Shown here one piece after another: positions 53,448 through 61,563 of a stretch of 64,000 nucleotides of DNA. The DNA is from Larkinella arboricola. GTDB lineage: Bacteria; Bacteroidota; Bacteroidia; Cytophagales; Spirosomataceae. A program made the translations under genes and the position numbers. The DNA is taken from contig NZ_QLMC01000003.1 in NCBI RefSeq assembly GCF_003259745.1, forward strand, positions 620,001 to 684,000. Direction: 5' to 3'. The notes under the pieces are model-generated. The model did not search any database and was not told the DNA's origin. It saw only the letters and a list, made by a program, of their open reading frames with translations. How positions within the stretch are numbered: position 1 is the stretch's first letter; each line of letters begins with the position of its first letter.

Positions 53448-53534
53448 CAATTATTACACAGAGTTAATCAGAGGTAACAAGAGGTAACCAGAGTTCTTCT
53501 CTGATACCCTCTGATAAACTCTGTGTTACAATCA
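53448..53534. repeat. Purine/pyrimidine inverted repeat, locus E
   Basis: The purine arm (53452-53493) contains CACAGAGTTAATCAGAGG and reiterations of AGAGGTAA. The pyrimidine arm (53497-53532) contains CCCTCTGATAAACTCTGTGT. The outer 13-15 bp of the stem are nearly perfect. It fills the whole space between the stops of the convergent galK and M28 genes. Confidence 0.75.
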
Positions 53535-55043
53535 TCACTCCTTCCAGCGCCACTCGTTGGCAATCTGCAACGGAGTCCGGAGTCCCTGCGCAATCAGAAA
53601 CTCCCGCGTTTTGGCGTCGTCCATGCGCCGGGTCGGAATCTCGTCGGCGTTGGCCAGGGCGTATAGCAGCATGGCCGAATAACGAACGGTATTTTTCATC
53701 TGGTCTTTGTTTACCAGCTTCATGTTGTCGCAATTGGCGTGGTAACAATCCAGTACGTTGCGTTCCAGATGCCCGCTCATGCCCACTACCGGCACCCCTT
53801 CCATCATAAACGGCTGATGATCACTGTGCAACCCCGCCTGATTTGAAATCGTATTCTGGAAGGCCGGTTCGACCAGCTTGATGGTTTCGCCAATTTCGGT
53901 CAGGAATGGCATCATTTCACTCCGGCCAAAGGCGTTCAGACCGTTGGGGTCGTTGGTCATGTCCAGATTCAGGATATACCGCACATTATCCAGCTGGCCG
54001 GTTTTTTTGAGGTCTTCCACCAGACTGCGCGACCCAAGCAAGCCCTGCTCCTCACCCATGAACATCACAAATTCAATGGTACGTTTCGGCTTTATTTTCA
54101 AGGCTTTAAACGTCCGGGCAATGTCCAGCACCGAGAACGACCCAATACCGTTGTCGATGGCTCCGGTCGCCAGATCCCAGGAATCGAGGTGACCGCCGAT
54201 AATGATTTTTTCCTCCGGATATTTGGTGCCTTTCAGCGTGGCAATGACGTTCCGCGCCCGGATTTTCTTGCTCACATTGGCCATGTCGATGAGCGCGTGC
54301 AGGTTCTTTTCGGCCTGCATCCACTTCCGGATTTCCTGTCCGCTCTCCGACGAAATACAAACCGAGGGAATCGGAATCAGTTTGCCCGTTACGGAAGCCG
54401 TACCCGTCAGCAGCACATTGCCCGGCACCAGATTGACCATGATGACCCCACTAGCACCGTGCTGAATGGCCAGGGCCGTTTTTTCGGAACGGTGCAGGTT
54501 ACGCGCCCCTTTTGTCGGAGCCGACAGTCCGATGTTTACCAGGGCAACTTTGCCTTTCAGCTTATCTTTTACAGCCGCAAAATCACCTTCCAGACCATTG
54601 CCAACGTCGACAATCTCGCCCTGCACGTGCGCTTCGACGGGCGAATGCGCCAGGGATACCACTTCAACATCCCGAAAATTATCGCTTTTGTTGGGTACCA
54701 CTGCCAGCGTTACGGTATCGCGCATCCAGGATTCTACTTCAAAAGGCGCATACTGCGTATCCGAATAGCCGTACTGCTTTAACAGATTGTAGGTGTATTC
54801 TTCCGCCCGGCTTCCGTTGGTGCTGCCGGTCAGCCGGTGTCCGATTTTTTGCGTAGCCTCGGTCAGGGTTTCGTAAGCCCGGCTATTTTCCAGTACTTCC
54901 TGGTTAATCTTCGAAAATACTTTTTCCAGCGACGGGCGACTGGGTTCACCATCAATTCGAACATCCGATTTTCGCAGGGTGTGGGCACTCAGTAGATAAA
55001 TACCGCCCGAAAGCAGTAAATAAACGTAAACTTTTTTGCGCAT
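53535..55043 (-). CDS. Exported M28-family metallopeptidase with PA domain
   Basis: The protein has 502 residues from the ATG at 55043, giving the MRKKVYVYLLLSGGIY signal; a start at 55070 adds nine residues. A PA (protease-associated) domain sits near 130-260. The catalytic M28 domain has IGGHLDSWD, MFMGEEQGLLGSR, NLDMTND and SDHQPFMMEG, which together give the two-zinc site. It should be a periplasmic aminopeptidase or carboxypeptidase. The divergent neighbour (oligopeptidase B) is another peptidase. Confidence 0.9.
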   Translation of the reverse strand: MRKKVYVYLLLSGGIYLLSAHTLRKSDVRIDGEPSRPSLEKVFSKINQEVLENSRAYETLTEATQKIGHRLTGSTNGSRAEEYTYNLLKQYGYSDTQYAPFEVESWMRDTVTLAVVPNKSDNFRDVEVVSLAHSPVEAHVQGEIVDVGNGLEGDFAAVKDKLKGKVALVNIGLSAPTKGARNLHRSEKTALAIQHGASGVIMVNLVPGNVLLTGTASVTGKLIPIPSVCISSESGQEIRKWMQAEKNLHALIDMANVSKKIRARNVIATLKGTKYPEEKIIIGGHLDSWDLATGAIDNGIGSFSVLDIARTFKALKIKPKRTIEFVMFMGEEQGLLGSRSLVEDLKKTGQLDNVRYILNLDMTNDPNGLNAFGRSEMMPFLTEIGETIKLVEPAFQNTISNQAGLHSDHQPFMMEGVPVVGMSGHLERNVLDCYHANCDNMKLVNKDQMKNTVRYSAMLLYALANADEIPTRRMDDAKTREFLIAQGLRTPLQIANEWRWKE

Positions 55044-55202
55044 GATAAAGCTGACCGTATGGCACGTCAAAATAACAAAAAAGCCGCTGAATGCGGTTCT
55101 AAAGACTTAAAAAACTTTAAGTTTCTTTGCCAGCTTAAAATGGTTTAACGAATCCTGACAAAAAGGTGTTAATTGAATTCAGTATTTAGTACACTTGCTT
55201 TT

Positions 55203-57275
55203 ATGACAAACGCGCAGACCACAGTGATTCCGCCCAGAGCAGCCGTTAAACCAACCGAACTGACTACCCACGGCCACACCCGCATCGACAATTATTACTG
55301 GCTCAACGACCGGGAAAATCCCGAGGTGATTACGTATTTAAAAGCCGAAAACGAATACCTGGAAACCGTTCTGGCGCCCGTTAAAGAATTTCGCGAGAAG
55401 CTGTTCGACGAAATGAAGGGCCGCATCAAGCAGCAGGACGAGTCGGTTCCCTATAAAGAAGGCAACTACTATTACTACACCCGTTTCCTGGAAGGGGGCG
55501 AATATCCGGTGCATTGCCGCAAACCCGGTTCACTGGAAGCGGAGGAAGAGATTATGCTGGATGTCAACGAAATGGCAAAACCGTATTCGTACTATGACAT
55601 CGCTGGTCTGGAAGTTTCGGATAATGAAGAACTGGTGGCCTACGGCGAAGATACCGTCAGCCGGCGGATGTATACGTTGCGGATTAAAAACCTGAAAACC
55701 GGTGAAATCTATCCCGACGCCATCCCCGACACGGAAGGTGGAAGCTACGCCTGGGCGGCTGATAACCAGACACTTTTCTACATCCGGAAAGACCCGAAAA
55801 CGCTGCTCGGCTACCAGGTTTACCGCCATACGCTGGGCACCGATCCGGAGCAGGACGTCCTGCTGTACGAAGAAAAAGACAACCAGTTTTACATGGGGCT
55901 GGGCCGGATGAAATCGAAGAAATACATCGCCGTGGTATCCGACCACAACGGTGTGGCAACGGAATACCGGCTGCTGGAAGCGACCAATCCAACGGGCGAT
56001 TTCAAGGTTTTTCTGCCCCGTGAAAAAGGCCACGAATACGACGTTCAGCATCTGGAAACCACCTTCTACGTCCGGACCAACTGGAAAGCCCCCAATTTCC
56101 GGCTGATGGAGGTAAAGGAAAACAAAACCGACGACCGATCGGCCTGGAAAGAAGTGATTCCGCACCGGCATCATGTGTACCTGGAGCAGCTCGATGCGTT
56201 CAAAAATCACCTGGTGGTGGGCGAACGGAAGGACGGTTTAATCCACCTGCGGGTGATCGACCAGCAGAACAAACAGGATCATTATCTGGAGTTTGCCGAC
56301 CCGGCCTACGTAGCCGGAATTGGCTATAACCCGGATTTTAATACCAATATCCTGCGGTTTGGCTATTCGTCGCTGACGACACCCAGCTCGACCTTCGACT
56401 ACAACATGGACACGAAGGAAAAGACGCTCATGAAGCAGCAGGAAGTGCTGGGCGGTTTTGACACGGCTAATTACACCTCCGAGCGGTTTTTCGTCAAATC
56501 CCGCGACGGCGCGAAGATTCCGGTTTCGCTCGTATACCGGAAAGGCACACCCCTCGACGGCTCCGCCCCGCTATTGCAATATGCCTATGGTTCGTACGGG
56601 TACTCCATCGACCCTACCTTTAGCTCGACCCGCCTGAGCCTGCTCGACCGGGGCTTTATCTTTGCCATCGCCCACATTCGCGGTGGTCAGGAAATGGGCC
56701 GGAAGTGGTACGACAACGGGAAAATGCTCAAGAAGAAAAACACGTTCAACGACTTTGTGGACGTGTCGGAATACCTGATACAGCACAAATACACGAGTGC
56801 CGACAACCTGTTTGCGATGGGCGGCAGCGCGGGCGGTTTGCTCATGGGCGCGGTCGTCAACCAGAAGCCGGAAATTTACCGGGGCGTGGTGGCATCGGTG
56901 CCGTTTGTTGATATCGTAACGACCATGCTCGACGAAAGCATCCCGCTGACGACGGGTGAATTTGAAGAATGGGGAAATCCGAAAATCAAGAAGTATTACG
57001 ACTACATGCTTTCGTATTCCCCGTACGATAACGTGAAAGAAAAGGCTTACCCAAACATGCTGGTGATGACCGGTTTACACGATTCTCAGGTACAATACTG
57101 GGAGCCCGCCAAATGGGTCGCCAAACTTCGCACGATGAAAACCGATGATAATCAACTGCTGTTGCACACCAACCTGGAAGCGGGGCACGGCGGGGCATCC
57201 GGACGGTTTGAAGCCCTGAAAGAGATCGCGCTCGAATACGCCTTTATTCTGAATCTGGTCGGGATACGGGAGTAG
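55203..57275 (+). CDS. ptrB: Oligopeptidase B (S9 family)
   Basis: The protein has 690 residues from the ATG at 55203; the TTG at 55173 is less likely. The seven-bladed propeller (about 70-420) precedes a prolyl-oligopeptidase catalytic domain: GSYGYSIDPTF, HIRGGQEMGRKWYDNGK, nucleophile GGSAGGLLMGAV, the Asp in TGLHDSQVQYWEP and the His in EAGHGGASGRF. It cleaves small peptides after Arg or Lys, usually in the cytoplasm; no signal is seen. A carbohydrate kinase gene follows 63 bp on. Confidence 0.94.
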   Translation: MTNAQTTVIPPRAAVKPTELTTHGHTRIDNYYWLNDRENPEVITYLKAENEYLETVLAPVKEFREKLFDEMKGRIKQQDESVPYKEGNYYYYTRFLEGGEYPVHCRKPGSLEAEEEIMLDVNEMAKPYSYYDIAGLEVSDNEELVAYGEDTVSRRMYTLRIKNLKTGEIYPDAIPDTEGGSYAWAADNQTLFYIRKDPKTLLGYQVYRHTLGTDPEQDVLLYEEKDNQFYMGLGRMKSKKYIAVVSDHNGVATEYRLLEATNPTGDFKVFLPREKGHEYDVQHLETTFYVRTNWKAPNFRLMEVKENKTDDRSAWKEVIPHRHHVYLEQLDAFKNHLVVGERKDGLIHLRVIDQQNKQDHYLEFADPAYVAGIGYNPDFNTNILRFGYSSLTTPSSTFDYNMDTKEKTLMKQQEVLGGFDTANYTSERFFVKSRDGAKIPVSLVYRKGTPLDGSAPLLQYAYGSYGYSIDPTFSSTRLSLLDRGFIFAIAHIRGGQEMGRKWYDNGKMLKKKNTFNDFVDVSEYLIQHKYTSADNLFAMGGSAGGLLMGAVVNQKPEIYRGVVASVPFVDIVTTMLDESIPLTTGEFEEWGNPKIKKYYDYMLSYSPYDNVKEKAYPNMLVMTGLHDSQVQYWEPAKWVAKLRTMKTDDNQLLLHTNLEAGHGGASGRFEALKEIALEYAFILNLVGIRE

Positions 57276-57338
57276 GTTTGCCTAACTTCCTCCGGCTGCG
57301 TACTTTGCAACCCATTTTCAATCTGAACCCCTCGTAGA

Positions 57339-58817
57339 ATGTATCTTCTTGGATTTGATGTCGGCAGTTCGTCTGTAAAAGCCAGTTTGCTGGAAGTGGA
57401 AACCGGTACGGTGGTTGCTTCCGCGTTTTTCCCCGAATCCGAAATGCCAATCGACGCCCCCCGGCCGGGTTTTGCCGAACAGCATCCGGATTCCTGGTGG
57501 AACAACGCCTGTCTGGCATCAAAAACCGTTCTGTCGAAAGCCGGGGTGAAACCGGAAGATGTGAAAGCCATCGGAATTTCGTACCAGATGCACGGTCTGG
57601 TTGTTGTGGATAAAGACCTGAACGTACTGCGTCCATCGATTATCTGGTGCGACAGCCGGGCGGTTCCGTACGGCGAGAAGGCGTTCGAAACCGTGGGCCG
57701 GACGAAAAGCTTACAACACCTGCTCAACTCGCCGGGTAACTTCACGGCGGCCAAACTGGCGTGGGTAAAGGAAAACGAACCGGCGGTGTACGACAAAATT
57801 CACAAGTTCATGCTCCCGGGCGATTACCTGGCCACCCGCATGACCGGCGAAGTCGTCACCACCCCGTCGGGTTTATCGGAAGGCATTCTGTGGGATTTTC
57901 AGCGCGAACAACCGGCTGATTTTATGCTCGATTATTTCGGCTTCGATCCGTCGCTGGTTGCCACGATCAAACCGACTTTTTCTGTTCAGGGCGAATTAAC
58001 GGCCAAATCAGCTAGCGAACTCGGTCTGGCTGCCGGAACGCCAGTCACGTACCGGGCGGGCGATCAACCTAATAACGCCTTCTCGCTGAACGTACTGGAA
58101 CCCAACGAGATTGCCGCCACCGCCGGAACATCGGGCGTGGTTTACGGGGTTAGCGATCAGGCCAAGTACGACCCGCAATCGCGCGTGAATACGTTCCTGC
58201 ACGTGAGTCATACGCCGGAAGCTCCGCGCTACGGTGTGCTGCTCTGCATCAACGGCACCGGTATTCTGAATAGCTGGCTGCGGAACCACCTGCTGCGGGG
58301 TACGGTCAGTTACGCCGACATGAACGATCTGGCCGCTCACGCGCCGGTTGGGGCCGACGGTCTGGTGTGTCTGCCCTTCGGCAACGGCGCCGAACGGGTG
58401 CTGGAAAATCAAGACCCGGGGGCTTCCTTCCACGGGTTGCAACTGACGCGCCACGGCCTTCCGCACTGGATTCGGGCCGCGCAGGAGGGCATTGTTTTTG
58501 CGTTCTACTACGGTATTCAGGTGATGGAACAGGTGGGTGTGGGCCTGAAAACCATTCGTGCCGGTGAAGCCAATATGTTCCTCAGCCCGCTGTTCCGCGA
58601 TACACTAGCAAACCTGACGGGCGCTGAAATTCAACTCTTTAATACCGATGGAGCGCAGGGAGCCGCCCGGGGCGCCGGTCTGGGGGCCGGTATTTACAAA
58701 AACCGTCAGGAAGCCTTCACGGGCCTGAAAGTAACCCGGACCATCGAACCCGACATGCGTGCGCAGGAAGCCTACCGCGATGCGTACGAAAAATGGCAGA
58801 AGGCGCTTGTCGGATAA
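57339..58817 (+). CDS. xylB: Xylulokinase-type FGGY carbohydrate kinase
   Basis: The 492-residue protein has the FGGY opening LLGFDVGSSSVKASLLEV, XylB-type YQMHGLVVVDKDLN and IIWCDSRAV, PSGLSEGILWDF, and the ATP-binding AATAGTSGVVYG. It most likely phosphorylates D-xylulose, but this FGGY class can act on other ketoses. No xylose isomerase or transporter lies in the window. It is convergent with the LacI regulator (4-bp gap), so it may be unrelated to the glycan locus to its right. Confidence 0.87.
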   Translation: MYLLGFDVGSSSVKASLLEVETGTVVASAFFPESEMPIDAPRPGFAEQHPDSWWNNACLASKTVLSKAGVKPEDVKAIGISYQMHGLVVVDKDLNVLRPSIIWCDSRAVPYGEKAFETVGRTKSLQHLLNSPGNFTAAKLAWVKENEPAVYDKIHKFMLPGDYLATRMTGEVVTTPSGLSEGILWDFQREQPADFMLDYFGFDPSLVATIKPTFSVQGELTAKSASELGLAAGTPVTYRAGDQPNNAFSLNVLEPNEIAATAGTSGVVYGVSDQAKYDPQSRVNTFLHVSHTPEAPRYGVLLCINGTGILNSWLRNHLLRGTVSYADMNDLAAHAPVGADGLVCLPFGNGAERVLENQDPGASFHGLQLTRHGLPHWIRAAQEGIVFAFYYGIQVMEQVGVGLKTIRAGEANMFLSPLFRDTLANLTGAEIQLFNTDGAQGAARGAGLGAGIYKNRQEAFTGLKVTRTIEPDMRAQEAYRDAYEKWQKALVG

Positions 58818-58821
58818 CTAT

Positions 58822-59844
58822 TTACACCAGTTCGCTCTGTTCCCGGACAATCAATTCGGGTTCGAGCGTTACTTTTTGTAAGTTTTCCGGATCGATTTTT
58901 CCGTTGATCACCTTCAGCAGAATATCGGCGGCCATAAAACCAATCTGATACGGGTGCTGCTCAACCGAAGCGAGGGGCGGGTGCTCCAGGTAGGTGTTGA
59001 GCGGCAGATTGGCAAAGCTGACAAACGCAACATCCCGGTTGACCACCAGACCGTAGCTCCGGCAGACCCGCATGGCATCCAGCGCCACGTAGTCATTGAA
59101 CGCCAGTACGGCATCGGGCCTCGTCACGGACGATAGCAACTGGCTCATTTTCAACACCGTTTCGGATGTTGTCAGGTCGCTTCGCTTGATCAGGCAATTT
59201 TCAACCGGCAACCCTTCCTCTACCAAAGCCGTAATGTATCCCCGATAGCGTTCCTCGCTGGCGATCAGAGCGTGCGGGCCGTTCAGGAGCGCAATGCGCC
59301 GGTGACCCCGCCGGGCCAGCCATTTGGTGGCTTCATATGCCCCTTTTTCCATATTGCATTCTACCTGATGCGCAGCAATATGGGGCGGAATGCGGTCGAA
59401 AAGGACCAGCGGTATCTGCCGATCCTGCAATTCCTGAATATGATGAATCTGCTGCGTTTCTTTGGCAACCGATAGCAGCACCCCATCGACCCGGTTAGAC
59501 GCCAGCATGGTCAGAATCTGCTTCTCACGATCAAACCGGTCGTGCGACTGGTAGAGCGCGACCGTCATGTGGTGTTCAAACGCCAGTTCTTCCACACCGT
59601 TGATGACTTCCGAGAAAAAATTCTCCCGAATTTCCGGCAATACCATGCCGATAACCCCCGTACGCCCCCGTTGCAGGTTGCGGGCCGTCGTGCTGGGGAG
59701 GTATTTCAACTGGCCAGCCAGCGCGTGAACAGCGTCACGGGTATGACTACTAATGCGCGGATGGTTTTGCAAAGCCCGGGATACGGTGGACGGCGACACA
59801 TTCAATTGCCGGGCAATTTCCTTTATGGTTATAACATCCTTCAT
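58822..59844 (-). CDS. LacI-family transcriptional repressor
   Basis: The 340-residue protein has a LacI helix-turn-helix (IKEIARQLNVSPSTVSRALQ, about 7-26), the hinge helix (about 48-58) and a periplasmic-binding-protein-like effector domain (about 62-335). It probably binds the two palindromes at 59911-59950 in its own divergent promoter region, controlling the GH109-type enzyme and susC. The inducer is unknown; by context, an amino sugar or breakdown product. Confidence 0.92.
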   Translation of the reverse strand: MKDVITIKEIARQLNVSPSTVSRALQNHPRISSHTRDAVHALAGQLKYLPSTTARNLQRGRTGVIGMVLPEIRENFFSEVINGVEELAFEHHMTVALYQSHDRFDREKQILTMLASNRVDGVLLSVAKETQQIHHIQELQDRQIPLVLFDRIPPHIAAHQVECNMEKGAYEATKWLARRGHRRIALLNGPHALIASEERYRGYITALVEEGLPVENCLIKRSDLTTSETVLKMSQLLSSVTRPDAVLAFNDYVALDAMRVCRSYGLVVNRDVAFVSFANLPLNTYLEHPPLASVEQHPYQIGFMAADILLKVINGKIDPENLQKVTLEPELIVREQSELV

Positions 59845-59891
59845 TGTGTGTCGTATTCAACCTTACAATTTACTTTATTTAGCCATCATCA

Positions 59892-59899
59892 CAAAATTA
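59892..59899 (-). promoter_or_regulatory. -7 box of the LacI-family gene
   Basis: The minus strand reads TAATTTTG, a full match to TAnnTTTG. The operator at 59911-59926 overlaps its expected -33 region, so repressor binding there would block its own transcription. Confidence 0.45.
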
Positions 59900-59910
59900 T
59901 CTTCGGCTCT

Positions 59911-59950
59911 GTACAAACGTTTGCACAAGGTTGCACAAACGTTTGCACAA
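59911..59950. promoter_or_regulatory. Tandem LacI-type operators
   Basis: The 16-bp unit ACAAACGTTTGCACAA occurs at 59913-59928 and again, unchanged, at 59935-59950. Each contains the perfect palindrome CAAACGTTTG with a central CpG, as in most LacI-family operators. Centres are 22 bp apart, about two helical turns, so two dimers would sit on one face and could bind cooperatively. The adjoining genes are a LacI repressor and a GH109-type enzyme. Confidence 0.8.
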
Positions 59951-60084
59951 CACAAAACCATCAAAATCAATACGCTGGCTTACGCGTTCTGATTGATCGG
60001 GCGTCTGTTATTTCCCAAATTTCAGCATTGAATCCTAACCCGGTATTATCCTGATCAAACGCTTCTAATCCAAGATAACCTTAT

Positions 60085-61461
60085 ATGCCTATCTCCTCAC
60101 GCCGTGAATTCCTGCGCACCGCTGCCCTTAGTTCGGCGGCTGCTCCGTTTATCCCTTCTTTGTTTGAAACGGCCACGGCAGCACCTAAACCTGCTCCCTT
60201 ATCACAGGTTCGTCTGGCCTACATTGGAGTCGGCGCGCGGGGCCGCAGCCACGTCCGGCAGGGGCTTCTTCGCGATGATGTTGTCATTACCGCCATCTGC
60301 GACCCGGACCCCGAAGCCATCAGCCGTACCAGCGCCATGATTGAAAAAGCGGGCAAGAAAGCACCCGCAACGTATACCAAAGGCGGTGAAGATTTTCTGA
60401 ACATGCTCAAACGCGACGACATCGACGGTGTGGTCATTGCCACCCCCTGGGAATGGCACGTTCCGATGGCCGTTGCTACGATGAAAGCCGGAAAATACGC
60501 GGGCGTGGAAGTATCGGCAACGGTGACGCTCAAGGAGTCCTGGGATCTGGTGAATACGTTCGAGAAAACCGGCTCACACTGCATGATTCTGGAGAACGTC
60601 TGCTACCGGCGCGACGTACTGGCCGTTCTGAACATGATCCGCCAGGGTATGTTTGGCGAAATGCTCTACGCCCACTGCGGCTATCAGCATGACTTGCGCA
60701 ATATCAAGTTCAACGACGGCAAATCTCTGTCCGGGGTTGGTGCCGAATTCGGCGAGAAAGCCTACTCGGAAGCTCGCTGGCGCACCCAGCACTCGGTGGA
60801 CCGCAACGGTGACTTATACCCCACGCACGGTTTGGGACCGGTGGCGCACTGGCTGAACATTAACCGCGGCAACCGCTTCACCCACCTTACCTCCACGGCT
60901 ACCAAAGCCCGTGGTTTGCACAAGTACGTCGTCGATAAGGGCGGAAAAGACCACCCCAATGCCAAGGTCAATTTCAAGCTGGGCGATATTGTCACCACGG
61001 TGGTAGAATGCGCCAACGGCGAGAACATCGTTATCATGCACGACACCAACTCCCCCCGCCCCTACTCGCTTGGCTTCCGGGCACAGGGTACGCAGGGCAT
61101 CTGGATGGACGACGGAAAAACGATCTACCTGGAAGGCGTCAGCCCCAAACCGCACGAGTGGGAATCGTTCGATTCGTATCAGGAAAAATACGACCACCCG
61201 CTCTGGAAACAACACGGCAAAACCGCCCAAAGCGGAGGCCACGGCGGTATTGACTTCTTCGTGATGCGGGCCTTCATCGAGTCCATCAAGGCGCAGACGG
61301 CTCCCCCGATCGATGTTTACGATGCCGCGGTCTGGAGCGCCATCAGCCCGCTATCGGAACAGTCCATCGCCCAGGGCAGCAAACCCATTGAAATACCCGA
61401 TTTTACGCGCGGCAAGTGGAAAACCAACCGCCCGATTTTCGGTCTTAACGAGGTTTATTAG
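60085..61461 (+). CDS. GH109-type glycosidase (Gfo/Idh/MocA fold), Tat-exported
   Basis: The 458-residue protein has a twin-arginine signal SSRREFLRTAAL (RR at 6-7). The NAD-binding fold opens VRLAYIGVGARGRSHV. DGVVIATPWEWHVPMAV, ENVCYRRDVLAVLNMIRQGMFGE, GYQHDLR, LYPTHGLGPVAHWLNINRGN and ARGLHKYVVDKGG closely match NagA of Elizabethkingia, the founding GH109 alpha-N-acetylgalactosaminidase. That enzyme works by a redox mechanism with bound NAD. It is probably exported folded with NAD. It is preceded by LacI-type operators and followed by a 22-bp hairpin and susC. Confidence 0.9.
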   Translation: MPISSRREFLRTAALSSAAAPFIPSLFETATAAPKPAPLSQVRLAYIGVGARGRSHVRQGLLRDDVVITAICDPDPEAISRTSAMIEKAGKKAPATYTKGGEDFLNMLKRDDIDGVVIATPWEWHVPMAVATMKAGKYAGVEVSATVTLKESWDLVNTFEKTGSHCMILENVCYRRDVLAVLNMIRQGMFGEMLYAHCGYQHDLRNIKFNDGKSLSGVGAEFGEKAYSEARWRTQHSVDRNGDLYPTHGLGPVAHWLNINRGNRFTHLTSTATKARGLHKYVVDKGGKDHPNAKVNFKLGDIVTTVVECANGENIVIMHDTNSPRPYSLGFRAQGTQGIWMDDGKTIYLEGVSPKPHEWESFDSYQEKYDHPLWKQHGKTAQSGGHGGIDFFVMRAFIESIKAQTAPPIDVYDAAVWSAISPLSEQSIAQGSKPIEIPDFTRGKWKTNRPIFGLNEVY

Positions 61462-61508
61462 CATTCGGCTGGGGCGGAAGCGTACTGCTTTCGTCCCAGC
61501 CGAATGCT
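61460..61508 (+). promoter_or_regulatory. 22-bp intercistronic hairpin between GH109 and susC
   Basis: The stem starts at the last base of the GH109 stop codon. AGCATTCGGCTGGGGCGGAA pairs with the segment ending at 61508 through 20 Watson-Crick and two G-T pairs, with loop GTACT. No T-run follows, so it is not a standard terminator. It may slow 3' decay of the enzyme message, or lower readthrough to susC. Confidence 0.7.
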
Positions 61509-61563
61509 CATTCCTAAACCCTTGCCTGATTAACCCTTTTCACTTTTAACCAGCCTAAAACTC

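Noticed and set aside
55083-55100. Hairpin with T-run on the minus strand upstream of the M28 gene
   Set aside because: The stem is only four to five base pairs and sits before, not after, the gene. Attenuation is possible but unsupported.
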